Source: Streptomyces celluloflavus (GTDB lineage: Bacteria; Actinomycetota; Actinomycetes; Streptomycetales; Streptomycetaceae). Taken from it: a stretch of 64,000 bases of DNA. Positions 51,078 through 59,722 of the stretch are shown piece after piece. The stretch lies in the NCBI GenBank assembly GCA_000720995.1, contig JOEL01000036.1, positions 86,259 through 150,258 of the forward strand. Direction: 5' to 3'. Positions within the stretch are counted from its first letter, which is position 1, and the number at the start of each line of letters is the position of its first letter. The translations under genes and the position numbers were made by a program. Below the pieces are notes generated by a model. That model had not been told where the DNA came from. It saw nothing but the letters and a program-made list of their open reading frames with translations, and did no database searches.

Positions 51078-51132
51078 ACCGGACAGTCTGGCCCCTGTGC
51101 GCGGGCGGGCCGCGCGCGGGGTCGGCCCCCGG

Positions 51133-51573
51133 TCAGATGCGCGGCGGCCGGGCCTCGTACGGGGTGGAGAGGACGACCGTGGTGCGGGTGGAGACCCCGG
51201 CGAGGCTGCGGATCCGGGTGAGCAGATGCTCCAGCTCCAGCGGGGTGGCGACCCGGACCTTGAGGATGTAGTTCTCGTCGCCGGCGACGCTGTGACACGC
51301 CTCCAGTTCGGGGACCTCGGCGAGGCGCTCGGCGATATCGTCCGGCGCGCTGGGGTCGAAGGGTTTGACCGAGATGAAGGCGGTGAGCGGCAGGCCCACG
51401 GCTTCCGGGTCGACTATGGCGGCATAGCCCCTGATGACACCGCGCTGCTCCAGGCGGCGCACGCGCTGGTGCACCGCCGAGGTGGACAGGCCGGTGGCCT
51501 TGCCCAGGTCGGTGTAGCTCATCCGCCCGTCCTTGACGAGCAGATCCACGATTTGTCGGTCCAACTCCTCCAC
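51133..51573 (-). CDS. Lrp/AsnC-family transcriptional regulator
   Basis: A 146-residue feast/famine regulator. The helix-turn-helix is ELDRQIVDLLVKDGRMSYTD and LGKATGLSTSAVHQRVRRLE (residues 1-60). The RAM/AsnC effector domain is FISVKPFDPSAPDDIAERLA, ACHSVAGDENYILKVRV and VSTRTTVVLSTPYEARP. The start GTG 51573 lies six bases after TAGGTT, so it is probably leaderless. It is transcribed ahead of the amidohydrolase on the same strand and may control it and itself in response to an amino acid. Confidence 0.93.
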   Translation of the reverse strand: MEELDRQIVDLLVKDGRMSYTDLGKATGLSTSAVHQRVRRLEQRGVIRGYAAIVDPEAVGLPLTAFISVKPFDPSAPDDIAERLAEVPELEACHSVAGDENYILKVRVATPLELEHLLTRIRSLAGVSTRTTVVLSTPYEARPPRI

Positions 51574-51579
51574 CCGCCC

Positions 51580-51585
51580 AACCTA
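51580..51585 (-). promoter_or_regulatory. -10 box of the Lrp gene, leaderless arrangement
   Basis: The minus strand reads TAGGTT, six bases (GGGCGG), then the GTG at 51573. Confidence 0.5.
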
Positions 51586-51789
51586 CTGTGCGCGGGCGCG
51601 TATGCGCAGCGCGCGCCGGGTCGTGGAGACCCCTGCGCCCGCAGTGTGATTAATGCCACATGCGTGACCCGGCGTCCTGTAGGGGGTGGCGATTATGCGC
51701 GCGGCATGAGGGGAATTGCTGCTGGTGGCCGGGGCCGCACGGCAGAGAAGTCGGCGGCCCGACCGGCCCACCCGAGGGGGATGGACATC

Positions 51790-52206
51790 ATGCGACGCGC
51801 TCAGCAGGAATCCGCGGCGGCGAAGATCGACGCTCAGGAAGACGACTTCTTCGGCCTCGTCGACGACGACGGTGCGTACGAGCCTTTCGAAACGTTCGAG
51901 ATGTACCGCGTGACCTGCCCGGACTGCGGGCAGCCGATCGCGCTGCTGGCGGACGAGGACACCCTTCCGGAGCATGCGCTGTGCCCCTCGCCGTGGAATC
52001 CGTTCGGTCTGACGGTGTGCCGGGGGTCGGGCCGCCCGGCGGCCGAGGCGCCGTCGTCCCAGGACACGACGGACGCTCAGGAACAGGACGCGGCCATGCT
52101 GCTGACGCTCCCGGAGAGCCTGGACTGGCGCCGGCAGCCGTTCTCGCACATCGGCGGGCCCGGCTCACGGCCGGCCCGGGTACCGGAAATACGCCGTTCG
52201 GCCTGA
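51790..52206 (+). CDS. conserved hypothetical protein with a CPDCG zinc-ribbon-like motif
   Basis: A 138-residue acidic soluble protein of unknown function. The N-terminal half is acidic (AKIDAQEDDFFGLVDDDGAY); the centre is VTCPDCGQPIALLADEDTLP followed by HALCPSPWNPFGLTVCRGSG, four cysteines that could bind zinc. The C-terminus has a LPESLDWRRQPFSHIGGPGS segment. ATG 51790 is preferred because GAGGGGG lies nine bases upstream; ATG 51781 is too close to it. It resembles Streptomyces-specific proteins with no known role. Confidence 0.8.
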   Translation: MRRAQQESAAAKIDAQEDDFFGLVDDDGAYEPFETFEMYRVTCPDCGQPIALLADEDTLPEHALCPSPWNPFGLTVCRGSGRPAAEAPSSQDTTDAQEQDAAMLLTLPESLDWRRQPFSHIGGPGSRPARVPEIRRSA

Positions 52207-52753
52207 TAGCGAGCGGTGGTCGGGGGCGGCGACCGCCACCGGCCCGCGCACCTCACCTCCGCACGTCGGCGCAGGAACGGTTCAGCGGCACCGGCCACCG
52301 GTACGGGCGGCCCGCCCCGGCGCGTCCGCACTCCGGGCACGGCAGGCACACCGGACCGCCGCCCGGCCGCCCACGGGCCGGCATTCATTCCGGCGCGGCG
52401 GGGAACTCGGCCTTACCAGGCGGGACTTGACCGCGGATACGGACGGAACGGGCCGAACCGCCACACCCCGACCGCCCGTCGAGCGGCCTCAGCCGTTCTC
52501 CTGCGCCCACTCCTCCGGCACGTGCGAGCACCGGTGGTACGCAGGTGCGCCCGGCCCGCGCCCCGGTGCGGAGAGCTGACGGTACGCCAGGAGGCAGCCG
52601 GGGGCTACCCCTCGGTCCGGGCCGCGCTCTCCGCCTCGGTACGCGGCGGAGCGGCGGGCGGACGATCCGGGCCGCGGCGCGCATCGACGGCCCGCCGCGA
52701 ACCCTCTCAGGCGCCCCTCCCCCGCCCCGAACCGCCCCTCCCCGCCGGATTGT
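52207..52753. other. 547-bp convergent intergenic region
   Basis: Nothing supportable: frames here are Arg/Pro-rich shadows without initiation signals, and no clear hairpin or repeat stands out. Confidence 0.45.
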
Positions 52754-53926
52754 TCAGCGGGACTCGGGCCCCGCCAGGTGACGGGCGATGACCATCCGCT
52801 GGATCTGGTTGGTGCCCTCGACGATCTGGAGGACCTTGGCCTCGCGCATATAGCGCTCGGCCGGGAAGTCGGCGGTGTAGCCGTAGCCGCCCAGGAGTTG
52901 GACGGCGTCCGTGGTCACCCGCATCGCGGCGTCCGTGCAGAACAGCTTGGCCATCGCCGCCTCCTTGGAGAACGGCAGGTCCGCGTCGCGCAGCCGGGCG
53001 GCGGCAAGATACAGCGCACGGCCGGCCTCCACCTGGGTGGCCATGTCGGCGAGCATGAAGCGCAGCCCCTGGAAGTCGGCGATGGGGCGGCCGAATTGGT
53101 GGCGCGAGGCGACATAGCCGAGCGCCTCGTCCAGCGCCGCCTGGGCGACGCCGATGGCGCAGGCCGCGATGCCCAGCCGGCCGGAGTCCAGGGCCGAGAG
53201 GGCGATGGCGAAGCCCTGGCCCTCGTCGCCGAGGCGGCGGGAGTCGGGCACTCGGACGCCGTCGAAGTGCAGTTGGGCCGTCGGGGAGCCCTTCATGCCC
53301 ATCTTGCGCTCGGGCTGTGCGGCGCTCAGGCCCTCGGCGTCGCCGGGGACCAGGAAGGCCGTGATACCGCGGGGACCGCTGACGCCGGTGCGGGCCAGGA
53401 CGGTATAGAAATCGGCCACGCCGCCGTGCGTGATCCACGCCTTGGTGCCGTCCAGCGTCCAGGTGTCGCCGTCGCGGACGGCGCGCGTCGTCAGCGAGGC
53501 GGCGTCGGAGCCGGCGGACGGCTCGGACAGGCAGTACGCACCGAGGAGTCCGCCGCCGAGCATGGCCGGAAGGTGTTCGGCGCGCTGTTTCTCGCTGCCG
53601 TATCCGGCGAGCGCGTGGCAGGCGAGGGTGTGCACGCTGACGCCGAGGCCGACGGTGAGCCGGGCGGCGGCGAGCTCTTCCAGGACCTGGAGGTACACCT
53701 CGTAGGGCTGGTTTCCGCCGCCGAACTCCTCGGCGTACGGCAGCGAGAGCAGGCCGGACTCCGACAGCAGGGTGAAGATCTCGCGCGGGAAACGTCCGGC
53801 GTCCTCCTCTTCGGCGGCCGTGGGCGTGATCTCGCGCTCGGCGAGCTCGCGCACGAGCGTCAACAGGTCTCGGGCTTCCTCCGTGGGCAACCTGCGGTCC
53901 ACCGGCCGGGGGCCGTATTCGGTCAT
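52754..53926 (-). CDS. acyl-CoA dehydrogenase
   Basis: A 390-residue flavoenzyme that oxidises acyl-CoA to 2-enoyl-CoA, passing electrons to ETF. N-terminal helices are followed by the FAD-binding blocks GAYCLSEPSAGSDAASL and KAWITHGGVADFYTV; then MGMKGSPTAQLHFDGVRVP and the C-terminal HQFGRPIADFQGLRFMLADM, with the catalytic base Glu in VLQIVEGTNQIQR. The motif arrangement is that of short/branched or short-chain enzymes. GGGAGGAG precedes the ATG. It is monocistronic; no other beta-oxidation gene is adjacent. Confidence 0.94.
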   Translation of the reverse strand: MTEYGPRPVDRRLPTEEARDLLTLVRELAEREITPTAAEEEDAGRFPREIFTLLSESGLLSLPYAEEFGGGNQPYEVYLQVLEELAAARLTVGLGVSVHTLACHALAGYGSEKQRAEHLPAMLGGGLLGAYCLSEPSAGSDAASLTTRAVRDGDTWTLDGTKAWITHGGVADFYTVLARTGVSGPRGITAFLVPGDAEGLSAAQPERKMGMKGSPTAQLHFDGVRVPDSRRLGDEGQGFAIALSALDSGRLGIAACAIGVAQAALDEALGYVASRHQFGRPIADFQGLRFMLADMATQVEAGRALYLAAARLRDADLPFSKEAAMAKLFCTDAAMRVTTDAVQLLGGYGYTADFPAERYMREAKVLQIVEGTNQIQRMVIARHLAGPESR

Positions 53927-54144
53927 GGCGGCGCTCTCCTCCCTGTCGGGCGCTTACGGCGACGCGCGCGCGGGGTGAGGTCGCGACGCCGATTTCCGGG
54001 TGCCGAGCCGATGATCGCCCCCCGGGTCACAGGGGGCCGTGACCTGCGGCTGCGGCGCTAGGAGTATGCCCGATCGGCGGCGCCACGTCACTGGTTGATC
54101 GTCACCGGCTGTCCGGTTCCGGCCCTTGCCCGACGGCCACGAAA

Positions 54145-54180
54145 TTGGTCCGAACCATTGACCTCACTGGTCTAGTCCTT
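54145..54180. promoter_or_regulatory. DasR-responsive elements upstream of the chitinase gene
   Basis: ACTGGTCTAGTCCTT (54166-54180) closely matches the dre consensus ACTGGTCTAGACCA-type, and TTGGTCCGAACCATT (54145-54159) is a second, inverted-repeat copy. The pair resembles the direct repeats known in Streptomyces chitinase promoters. TTGACC (54158-54163) between them could be the -35 box. Confidence 0.75.
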
Positions 54181-54268
54181 CTACCTTCTCCCCCAACGCT
54201 GAGCGCGTTCATGCCAAATCGGGACGCTGGTCAGACTCCATCCCTCGACCCCCCTCCGAGGAGACGAC

Positions 54269-55570
54269 ATGTTCAGACCGCACCATCGACGATCGCCGCG
54301 CAGGCTGATCGCCGCCGCCACCGCCCTGTGTACGGCCGCACTGGCCGGCACCCTGCTCGCCGGGTCGGCCTCCGCCCACCCCCTCGGCGCCCCCACCGCC
54401 GAGCGTGCGACCGCCACCACCACGGCCCACACCCCCGCGGCAGTCCCGGCGAAGCCGGCCGCCGCAGGCGGCAAGGTCGTCGGGTACTTCACCAACTGGG
54501 GCGTCTACCAGCGCAATTACCACGTCAAGAACATCGAGACCTCGGGTTCCGCGGACAAGCTGACGCACATCAACTACGCCTTCGGCAACGTCCAGGGCGG
54601 CCGGTGCGCCATCGGCGACTCATACGCCGACTACGACAAGGCGTACACCGCCGACACCAGCGTCGACGGCCAGGCCGACACCTGGGACAACGGCGCGCTG
54701 CGCGGCAACTTCAACCAGCTGCGCAAGCTCAAGAAGCTGCACCCCGGCCTCAAGGTGATCTGGTCGTTCGGCGGCTGGACCTGGTCGGGCGGCTTCACCG
54801 ACGCCGCCAAGAACCCGGACGCGTTCGCCCAGTCCTGCCTCGACCTGGTCAAGGACCCCCGGTGGTCGGATGTCTTCGACGGGATCGACATCGACTGGGA
54901 GTACCCCAACGCCTGTGGTCTGACCTGTGACAGCAGCGGCAAGGACGCCTTCACCAACGTCATGAAGGCGGTGCGCGCCAAGTTCGGGCAGAACAACCTG
55001 GTGACCGCGGCGATCACCGCGGACGCCTCGGACGGCGGCAAGATGGAGGCCGCCGACTACGCGGGCGCGGCACAGTACGTCGACTGGTACAACGCGATGA
55101 CGTACGACTACTTCGGTGGCTGGGACGCCAAGGGACCGACGGCGCCGCACTCCCCGCTGAGCGCGTACGACGGCATCCCGAAGGCCGGGTTCAACTCCAC
55201 CGACACCATCACGAAGCTCAAGACCCTCGGTGTCCCGGCGGGCAAGCTGCTGCTGGGCATCGGCTTCTACGGCCGCGGCTGGCAGGGCGTCACCCAGGAC
55301 GCACCGGGCGGTACGGCGACCGGCCCGGCCCCGGGCACGTACGAGGCGGGTATCGACGACTACAAGGTCATCAAGGACCGCTGCCCGGCCACCGGGAAGG
55401 TCGGCGGCACGGCCTACGCCAAGTGCGGTGACCAGTGGTGGAGTTACGACACTCCGGAGACCATCGGCACGAAGATGGCCTTCAAGGACGCGCAGGGCCT
55501 GGGCGGCACGTTCTTCTGGGAGCTGAGCGGTGACACCACGGGCGGCGAACTGATCAAGGCGATCAAGTAG
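54269..55570 (+). CDS. secreted GH18 chitinase
   Basis: An extracellular chitinase hydrolysing beta-1,4-GlcNAc polymers (433 aa). The signal peptide (about 1-36, RRLIAAATALCTAALAGTLL) is followed by an Ala/Thr linker and one GH18 barrel starting GGKVVGYFTNWGVYQRNYHV. The catalytic DxxDxDxE motif is FDGIDIDWEYP. WYNAMTYDYFGGWD and GIGFYGRGWQGV are the substrate-cleft strands and GGTFFWELSGDT the last. There is no carbohydrate-binding or fibronectin domain, so it is the short type. GAGGAG precedes the ATG. DasR-like sites upstream predict induction by GlcNAc release. Confidence 0.95.
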   Translation: MFRPHHRRSPRRLIAAATALCTAALAGTLLAGSASAHPLGAPTAERATATTTAHTPAAVPAKPAAAGGKVVGYFTNWGVYQRNYHVKNIETSGSADKLTHINYAFGNVQGGRCAIGDSYADYDKAYTADTSVDGQADTWDNGALRGNFNQLRKLKKLHPGLKVIWSFGGWTWSGGFTDAAKNPDAFAQSCLDLVKDPRWSDVFDGIDIDWEYPNACGLTCDSSGKDAFTNVMKAVRAKFGQNNLVTAAITADASDGGKMEAADYAGAAQYVDWYNAMTYDYFGGWDAKGPTAPHSPLSAYDGIPKAGFNSTDTITKLKTLGVPAGKLLLGIGFYGRGWQGVTQDAPGGTATGPAPGTYEAGIDDYKVIKDRCPATGKVGGTAYAKCGDQWWSYDTPETIGTKMAFKDAQGLGGTFFWELSGDTTGGELIKAIK

Positions 55571-55592
55571 CCACGGCGGCACATGCGCGATG

Positions 55593-55620
55593 AGGGCGGG
55601 AGGCGGTGGCCTCCCGCCCT
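55593..55620. terminator. terminator between chitinase and TetR genes
   Basis: A perfect 12-bp stem (55593-55604 with 55609-55620), loop GGTG, between convergent genes. Confidence 0.8.
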
Positions 55621-55646
55621 TTCCCGCGCGGCGGCCGGACCGGACG

Positions 55647-56303
55647 CTACCGGGGCGGGCGCGGCGGCGCCGGGCAGCTCGGTTCGTACTCCTCGATGAC
55701 CCGGAGCGTGTCGCCCAGGCCGCGTACCAGCAGTGCGGCCACCGTCTCGCGCGGCACCTTCTGTTCCGCGATCCAGTCGAGGGTGACGCCCTCCACACTG
55801 GAGAGCCAGCCGGTCAGCGCCGTACGGGCCAGCGGCGGGATGTCCTCCCGGCCCCAGGCCCCGAACGCGATGGTGGACAGCATCCGGGTGCGGACGGTGT
55901 CGCGGATCGCCAGGACCTCGGCGTCGAAGCCGACGCCGCCGGTGACGATGGCCCGGTAGGCCGCCTGATGGTGCTGGGCGTAGCGCAGATGACCGTCGAC
56001 GATGTGCTGGACGCGCTCGGCCGGCGGCAGGCCGTGGGTGCTGCCGGCGCGCGCGACGAGTTCGGCCACCGCGTCCTCGATGATCGCGAGGTAATAGCCG
56101 CGCTTGTTCGTGAAGTAGTAGTAGATCAGGCCCTTGGCGACCCCGGCCTGGCGCGCGATGTCGTCCATGGACAGCGCGTCGTAGGAGGTGTCGGCGAACA
56201 GTTTCCGTCCGGTGGCTATCAGTTCGGCACGGCGCACCTGGGAGCGCTCGGTATCGCGGGCGGTCGGGCGGGTGGCCTGTCCGCGCTGTTGACTCTTATT
56301 CAA
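55647..56303 (-). CDS. TetR-family regulator next to the DUF6230-DUF6114 pair
   Basis: A 218-residue repressor. The TetR helix-turn-helix is at residues 25-70 (ELIATGRKLFADTSYDALSM, then DDIARQAGVAKGLIYYYFTN), followed by an all-helical ligand domain (GGVGFDAEVLAIRDTVRTRM, LTGWLSSVEGVTLDWIAEQK). The TTG at 56303 is the only start near the family N-terminus and its upstream sequence has a weak AGGG. It is divergent from the DUF6230 gene at 56470 and thus a likely local regulator of that pair. Confidence 0.88.
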   Translation of the reverse strand: MNKSQQRGQATRPTARDTERSQVRRAELIATGRKLFADTSYDALSMDDIARQAGVAKGLIYYYFTNKRGYYLAIIEDAVAELVARAGSTHGLPPAERVQHIVDGHLRYAQHHQAAYRAIVTGGVGFDAEVLAIRDTVRTRMLSTIAFGAWGREDIPPLARTALTGWLSSVEGVTLDWIAEQKVPRETVAALLVRGLGDTLRVIEEYEPSCPAPPRPPR

Positions 56304-56469
56304 ATTCGGCCCTAGTCTCCCGCTGTCACTAGTTTTCCGCAGTATGGCAGACCGCCATGACCTGCGACGCCGCTCCTGGCAGCGGCCCGGTGAAGCACTT
56401 CCCTCGCGCACCCGCACGTCTCCACGGCTGCGCCCGCAGCCGGTCGATCGCTGCCCCGGGGAGGACGCA

Positions 56470-57084
56470 GTGAGCACACCGTTTCGCCTATCGCCCGAGG
56501 GGCGGACCTCCTGGAAGAAGACCGCCGTGGCGGCGGTGCCCGCGCTGCTCGCCGTGGCCGCGATGGCGGCGGTGATGGCCGAGGGCGCACTCGCCGCGTC
56601 GTTCGCCGTGTCCGGCACCACCTTCCAGGTGTCGTCCGGCAAGCTGACCAGTTCGGGCCTGGCCTCGTATGTGCACACCGACCGGGACGCGGACGGTGCG
56701 GGCCATTCCGTGGCGCTGCTCGGCATCGGCCGGGCCGCGCTCACCGACATCTGCCAGTCGGCCGAGGTGAAGACGCCGCTGGGCCCCGTCGTGTTCAAGC
56801 TGACCGCGGGCGGCGCGGCCGGCCCGGTGCGGGCCGACAGCCTGGTCATCGACGGTGCGGATCTGGTGGGCGACGCCCGCTTCGGCACCGCCCAGATCGG
56901 CCGCGACGCCGCCTCGCTGGACGCCGTACCCGGAGTCGGCGGCCCGAAGGGAGACTTCGGGCTCCAGGCCGGGAACATCGAGGTCGCCGGCGTCAGGTCG
57001 CACGCCTGGTCGGCCACCGGTGGCAACTTCCGGCTCAAGGGGCTGCGGCTGAGCGTGAGCCTGGACGGTACGCAGTGTTTCTGA
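56470..57084 (+). CDS. DUF6230 family protein
   Basis: A 204-residue exported or membrane-tethered protein of unknown function. The N-terminal hydrophobic segment TAVAAVPALLAVAAMAAVMA is a signal or anchor. The rest is beta-rich, with FAVSGTTFQVSSGKLTSSGL, ALTDICQSAEVKTPLGPVVF and a C-terminal LKGLRLSVSLDGTQC; two cysteines (IC, QC) may pair. GGGGAGG lies 6 bases before the GTG. Its end overlaps the next gene by 10 bp, so the two are translationally coupled. Products of this pair are conserved together in Streptomyces. Confidence 0.87.
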   Translation: MSTPFRLSPEGRTSWKKTAVAAVPALLAVAAMAAVMAEGALAASFAVSGTTFQVSSGKLTSSGLASYVHTDRDADGAGHSVALLGIGRAALTDICQSAEVKTPLGPVVFKLTAGGAAGPVRADSLVIDGADLVGDARFGTAQIGRDAASLDAVPGVGGPKGDFGLQAGNIEVAGVRSHAWSATGGNFRLKGLRLSVSLDGTQCF

Positions 57085-58076
57085 GTGCGTGGCGCGCCCG
57101 GTGCAGCGGCCGGCTCGACGCCCGGCTGCCGTGGCCCCGGCGGCGGGCGGCGCTGCGGCACTGGCGGCGGACCCGACCGTTCTGGGCCGGGCTGCTGCTC
57201 CTGCTGGGCGGCGCCGAACTGCTGCTGGTGCCGCTGTCGCCGCTGACCGTGATGGTGAGCCTGGGGCTCGGCGGGCTGGCCGCGCTGGGCATCGGCCTGG
57301 CGCTGATGGCGGCCGGCCTGTTCCTGTGGTGCGCACCAGCCGCGCACCACTACGTGAGCATCAACGCGCTGATCCTGTCGGTACTCTCCTTCGCCGCGAC
57401 GAACCTCGGCGGCTTCCTGGTGGGCATGGGGCTGGGCATAGCGGGCAGCGCGATGGGGTTCGGATGGACGGTGGTACGGGAGGACGCGGGGAACCCCAGC
57501 GGAGCCGACGGGGCCGGGGGCGCGGCGGACGTTCCGGACCCGGCGCCGGCCCGCGGCGGTACGGCGCGCAAGGTGCTGGCCGTCGGGCTGCCGGTCGCCC
57601 TGCTGGCGGCCGTCGGCGGCCCGGCCCAGCGGGCCGGCGCGGCCGCGGTCCCGGCCCCGCGGACCCCGCCGACCGTGACCACCACGATGTTCGCACCCCG
57701 GGGCTTCACACTCGCCGGAGTCACCGAAGTGCCCACGGCCGGCGGGCCGCTCAAAGCGATGGTGCTGAGGATGACGGCGGCCTCGCTCACCGACTACCGG
57801 CTCACCACCCGCGACGGCGGTCCCGAACTGGGCCTGAGCGCCGACTCGTTGGATCTCCGCGGCGAGGTGACCCTGTATCTCACCCGGTTCAGCGGCTGCC
57901 TGGAGGGGCTGGTCTGTCTCACCTTCACCCCCGACACCCTCCCGGTGCCGCCGGTCGTCCCGCCGTTCGTCTTCATGACGCAGGTGGACGCCGAGCAGGC
58001 GCTGGTCACCGCGGACCTGATCGTCGCGAACGGGCTGCGGCTGCGGGCCGGCGACCACCGGGGCGCGGCCCCCTGA
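57075..58076 (+). CDS. DUF6114 family membrane protein
   Basis: A 333-residue membrane protein of unknown function. The N-terminal third has about four helices: PFWAGLLLLLGGAELLLVPL, TVMVSLGLGGLAALGIGLAL, SINALILSVLSFAATNLGGF and LVGMGLGIAGSAMGFGWTVV. A Gly/Ala/Pro linker and a further hydrophobic segment (VLAVGLPVALLAAVGG) follow. The outer C-terminal part resembles DUF6230 (FTLAGVTEVPTAGGPLKAMV, YLTRFSGCLEGLVCLTF, VTADLIVANGLRLRAG), hinting at an ancient duplication. GTG 57075 overlaps the upstream stop. Confidence 0.87.
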   Translation: MFLSAWRARCSGRLDARLPWPRRRAALRHWRRTRPFWAGLLLLLGGAELLLVPLSPLTVMVSLGLGGLAALGIGLALMAAGLFLWCAPAAHHYVSINALILSVLSFAATNLGGFLVGMGLGIAGSAMGFGWTVVREDAGNPSGADGAGGAADVPDPAPARGGTARKVLAVGLPVALLAAVGGPAQRAGAAAVPAPRTPPTVTTTMFAPRGFTLAGVTEVPTAGGPLKAMVLRMTAASLTDYRLTTRDGGPELGLSADSLDLRGEVTLYLTRFSGCLEGLVCLTFTPDTLPVPPVVPPFVFMTQVDAEQALVTADLIVANGLRLRAGDHRGAAP

Positions 58077-58210
58077 TCCTGCCGCGCGGGCCGGCCCGGC
58101 GCGGCCCGGCCGGGTCCGTACATCCGTAGCAGTGCCGCCGGGGTTTACCGCCTCGCCGCGTACGAGCACCATCGGCGTACGGGGCGGCAGCGGCGGTGGA
58201 GAGGTGATAC

Positions 58211-59443
58211 GTGGTCAACCCCTGGCTGGCGATGGAGGCGGGTGCCGACCCGGTGGAACGCACCCGCACGGTGCGACGGGCGCATGCGGCGTTCCTGGCC
58301 GGCGGGCCGGTGGCGCCACCGGTCCGCCGGGTGGTCGCCGACTCCTGGCGGCGGTCCGCCGCAGCGCGCGCCGCCTCGGACGGTGCCGCGCCGATCGAGC
58401 TGGACGGGCCCGCGCTGCGCGCCTACCGGGACGGGCATCCGCTCGCCCGCGCGATGCCCGTCTTCCGTGAACTGCTCGGCGCCATCGCCCATGACGCGGC
58501 GCATCTGCTGGCGGTCTGCGATCCGCAGGGGCGTCTGCTGTGGGTCGAGGGGCACCCCGGGGTGCGGCGCCGCGCGGAACGGATGCACTTCGTCGCCGGC
58601 GCCCGCTGGGACGAGCAGCACGCCGGCACCAACGCGCCGGGCACCGCGCTCGCCGCCGGCCACGCCGTCCAGATCTTCACGGCCGAGCACTACAACCGGC
58701 AGGTGCAGCCCTGGACGTGCGCGGCGGCTCCGCTGCACGATCCGCGCACCGGGCGGCTGCTCGGGGCGGTGGACATCTCCGGCGGCGACCATCTGGCGAG
58801 CCCGCACAGCCTGGCCCTGGTGCAGGCCACCGCGCGGGCGGCGGAGGCCCATCTCGCCTCTTCGGTCCGGGAGTCCGGGACCTGTCTGACGGCGCTGGGC
58901 CGGGACGAGGCGCTGCTCGTCGTGGACGGCGGTCCGCTGCGGCTCGGCCGCCGGCACAGCGAGATCATGACGCTGCTGGCCCACCACCCCGAAGGACTGA
59001 CGGGAGATCAGCTCGCGGTGCTGCTGTACGGCGAGCGCGAGATGCGGCCGGTGACGCTGCGGGCCGAGATGTCCCGGCTGCGGCAGCTGGCCGGTCCGCT
59101 GCTCGCCTCGCGCCCGTACCGCCTCACCCGCCCGGTGACGACCGATCTCGACGCGGTCGAGGCGGAGTTGGCGGCCGGGGACTTGACGGCCGCGCTGGAC
59201 GGCTACCGGGGGCCGCTGCTGCCGCTGTCGGAGGCGCCGGGCGTACGGCGGCTGCGCGCCGCGCTGGAGGACCGGCTGCGGCGCGCGCTCCTGAGCGCCC
59301 GCGACCCCGGCCAGCTGCTCCGGTGGTCCCGGACGCCGTGGGGCGAACACGACCTGGAGATCCACGAAGCCCTGGCGGCCGCCCTGCCATCGTATGCACC
59401 GGCCCGGACCGCCCCGGACCGAAGCCGCCGGCATCCCGCCTGA
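58211..59443 (+). CDS. GAF-domain helix-turn-helix regulator (AcoR-like N-terminus)
   Basis: A 410-residue regulator. An N-terminal segment typical of acetoin/aldehyde regulators (VRRAHAAFLAGGPVAPPVRR) leads to a GAF sensor domain (LLGAIAHDAAHLLAVCDPQG, AGARWDEQHAGTNAPGTALA, PLHDPRTGRLLGAVDISGGD). The C-terminus is a helix-turn-helix-like module (MTLLAHHPEGLTGDQLAVLL, REMRPVTLRAEMSRLRQLAG). The AAA+ sigma-54 activator domain of AcoR is absent, as is usual in actinobacteria. GGAGAGG precedes the GTG. It lies upstream of the aldehyde dehydrogenase (280 bp gap), which is its probable target. Confidence 0.87.
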   Translation: MVNPWLAMEAGADPVERTRTVRRAHAAFLAGGPVAPPVRRVVADSWRRSAAARAASDGAAPIELDGPALRAYRDGHPLARAMPVFRELLGAIAHDAAHLLAVCDPQGRLLWVEGHPGVRRRAERMHFVAGARWDEQHAGTNAPGTALAAGHAVQIFTAEHYNRQVQPWTCAAAPLHDPRTGRLLGAVDISGGDHLASPHSLALVQATARAAEAHLASSVRESGTCLTALGRDEALLVVDGGPLRLGRRHSEIMTLLAHHPEGLTGDQLAVLLYGEREMRPVTLRAEMSRLRQLAGPLLASRPYRLTRPVTTDLDAVEAELAAGDLTAALDGYRGPLLPLSEAPGVRRLRAALEDRLRRALLSARDPGQLLRWSRTPWGEHDLEIHEALAAALPSYAPARTAPDRSRRHPA

Positions 59444-59722
59444 CGGCCCGGCGTCCGGCACCGAACGCGCGACACGCCACGTCCGGCGTACAGCGATCCG
59501 GCGTAGGGCGTGCGGCGCCCGGCGCCCGGCGGCGATACGCCCCGCCCCGGGCCCGCGACCGGCCGGCCGGCCGTATGTGCCACGTACGGGCCCTCGCCCC
59601 GCCCCGTCCGCGGGGCGTGTCCGCGCAACGTTCACGCAACCTCCGCCGCCCTACACTGCGCGCACCGCCCGCCGCACGGGAGCGCCGGGCACCGCGAAGA
59701 GAGCGATTGGGAGGCCGCCCCC

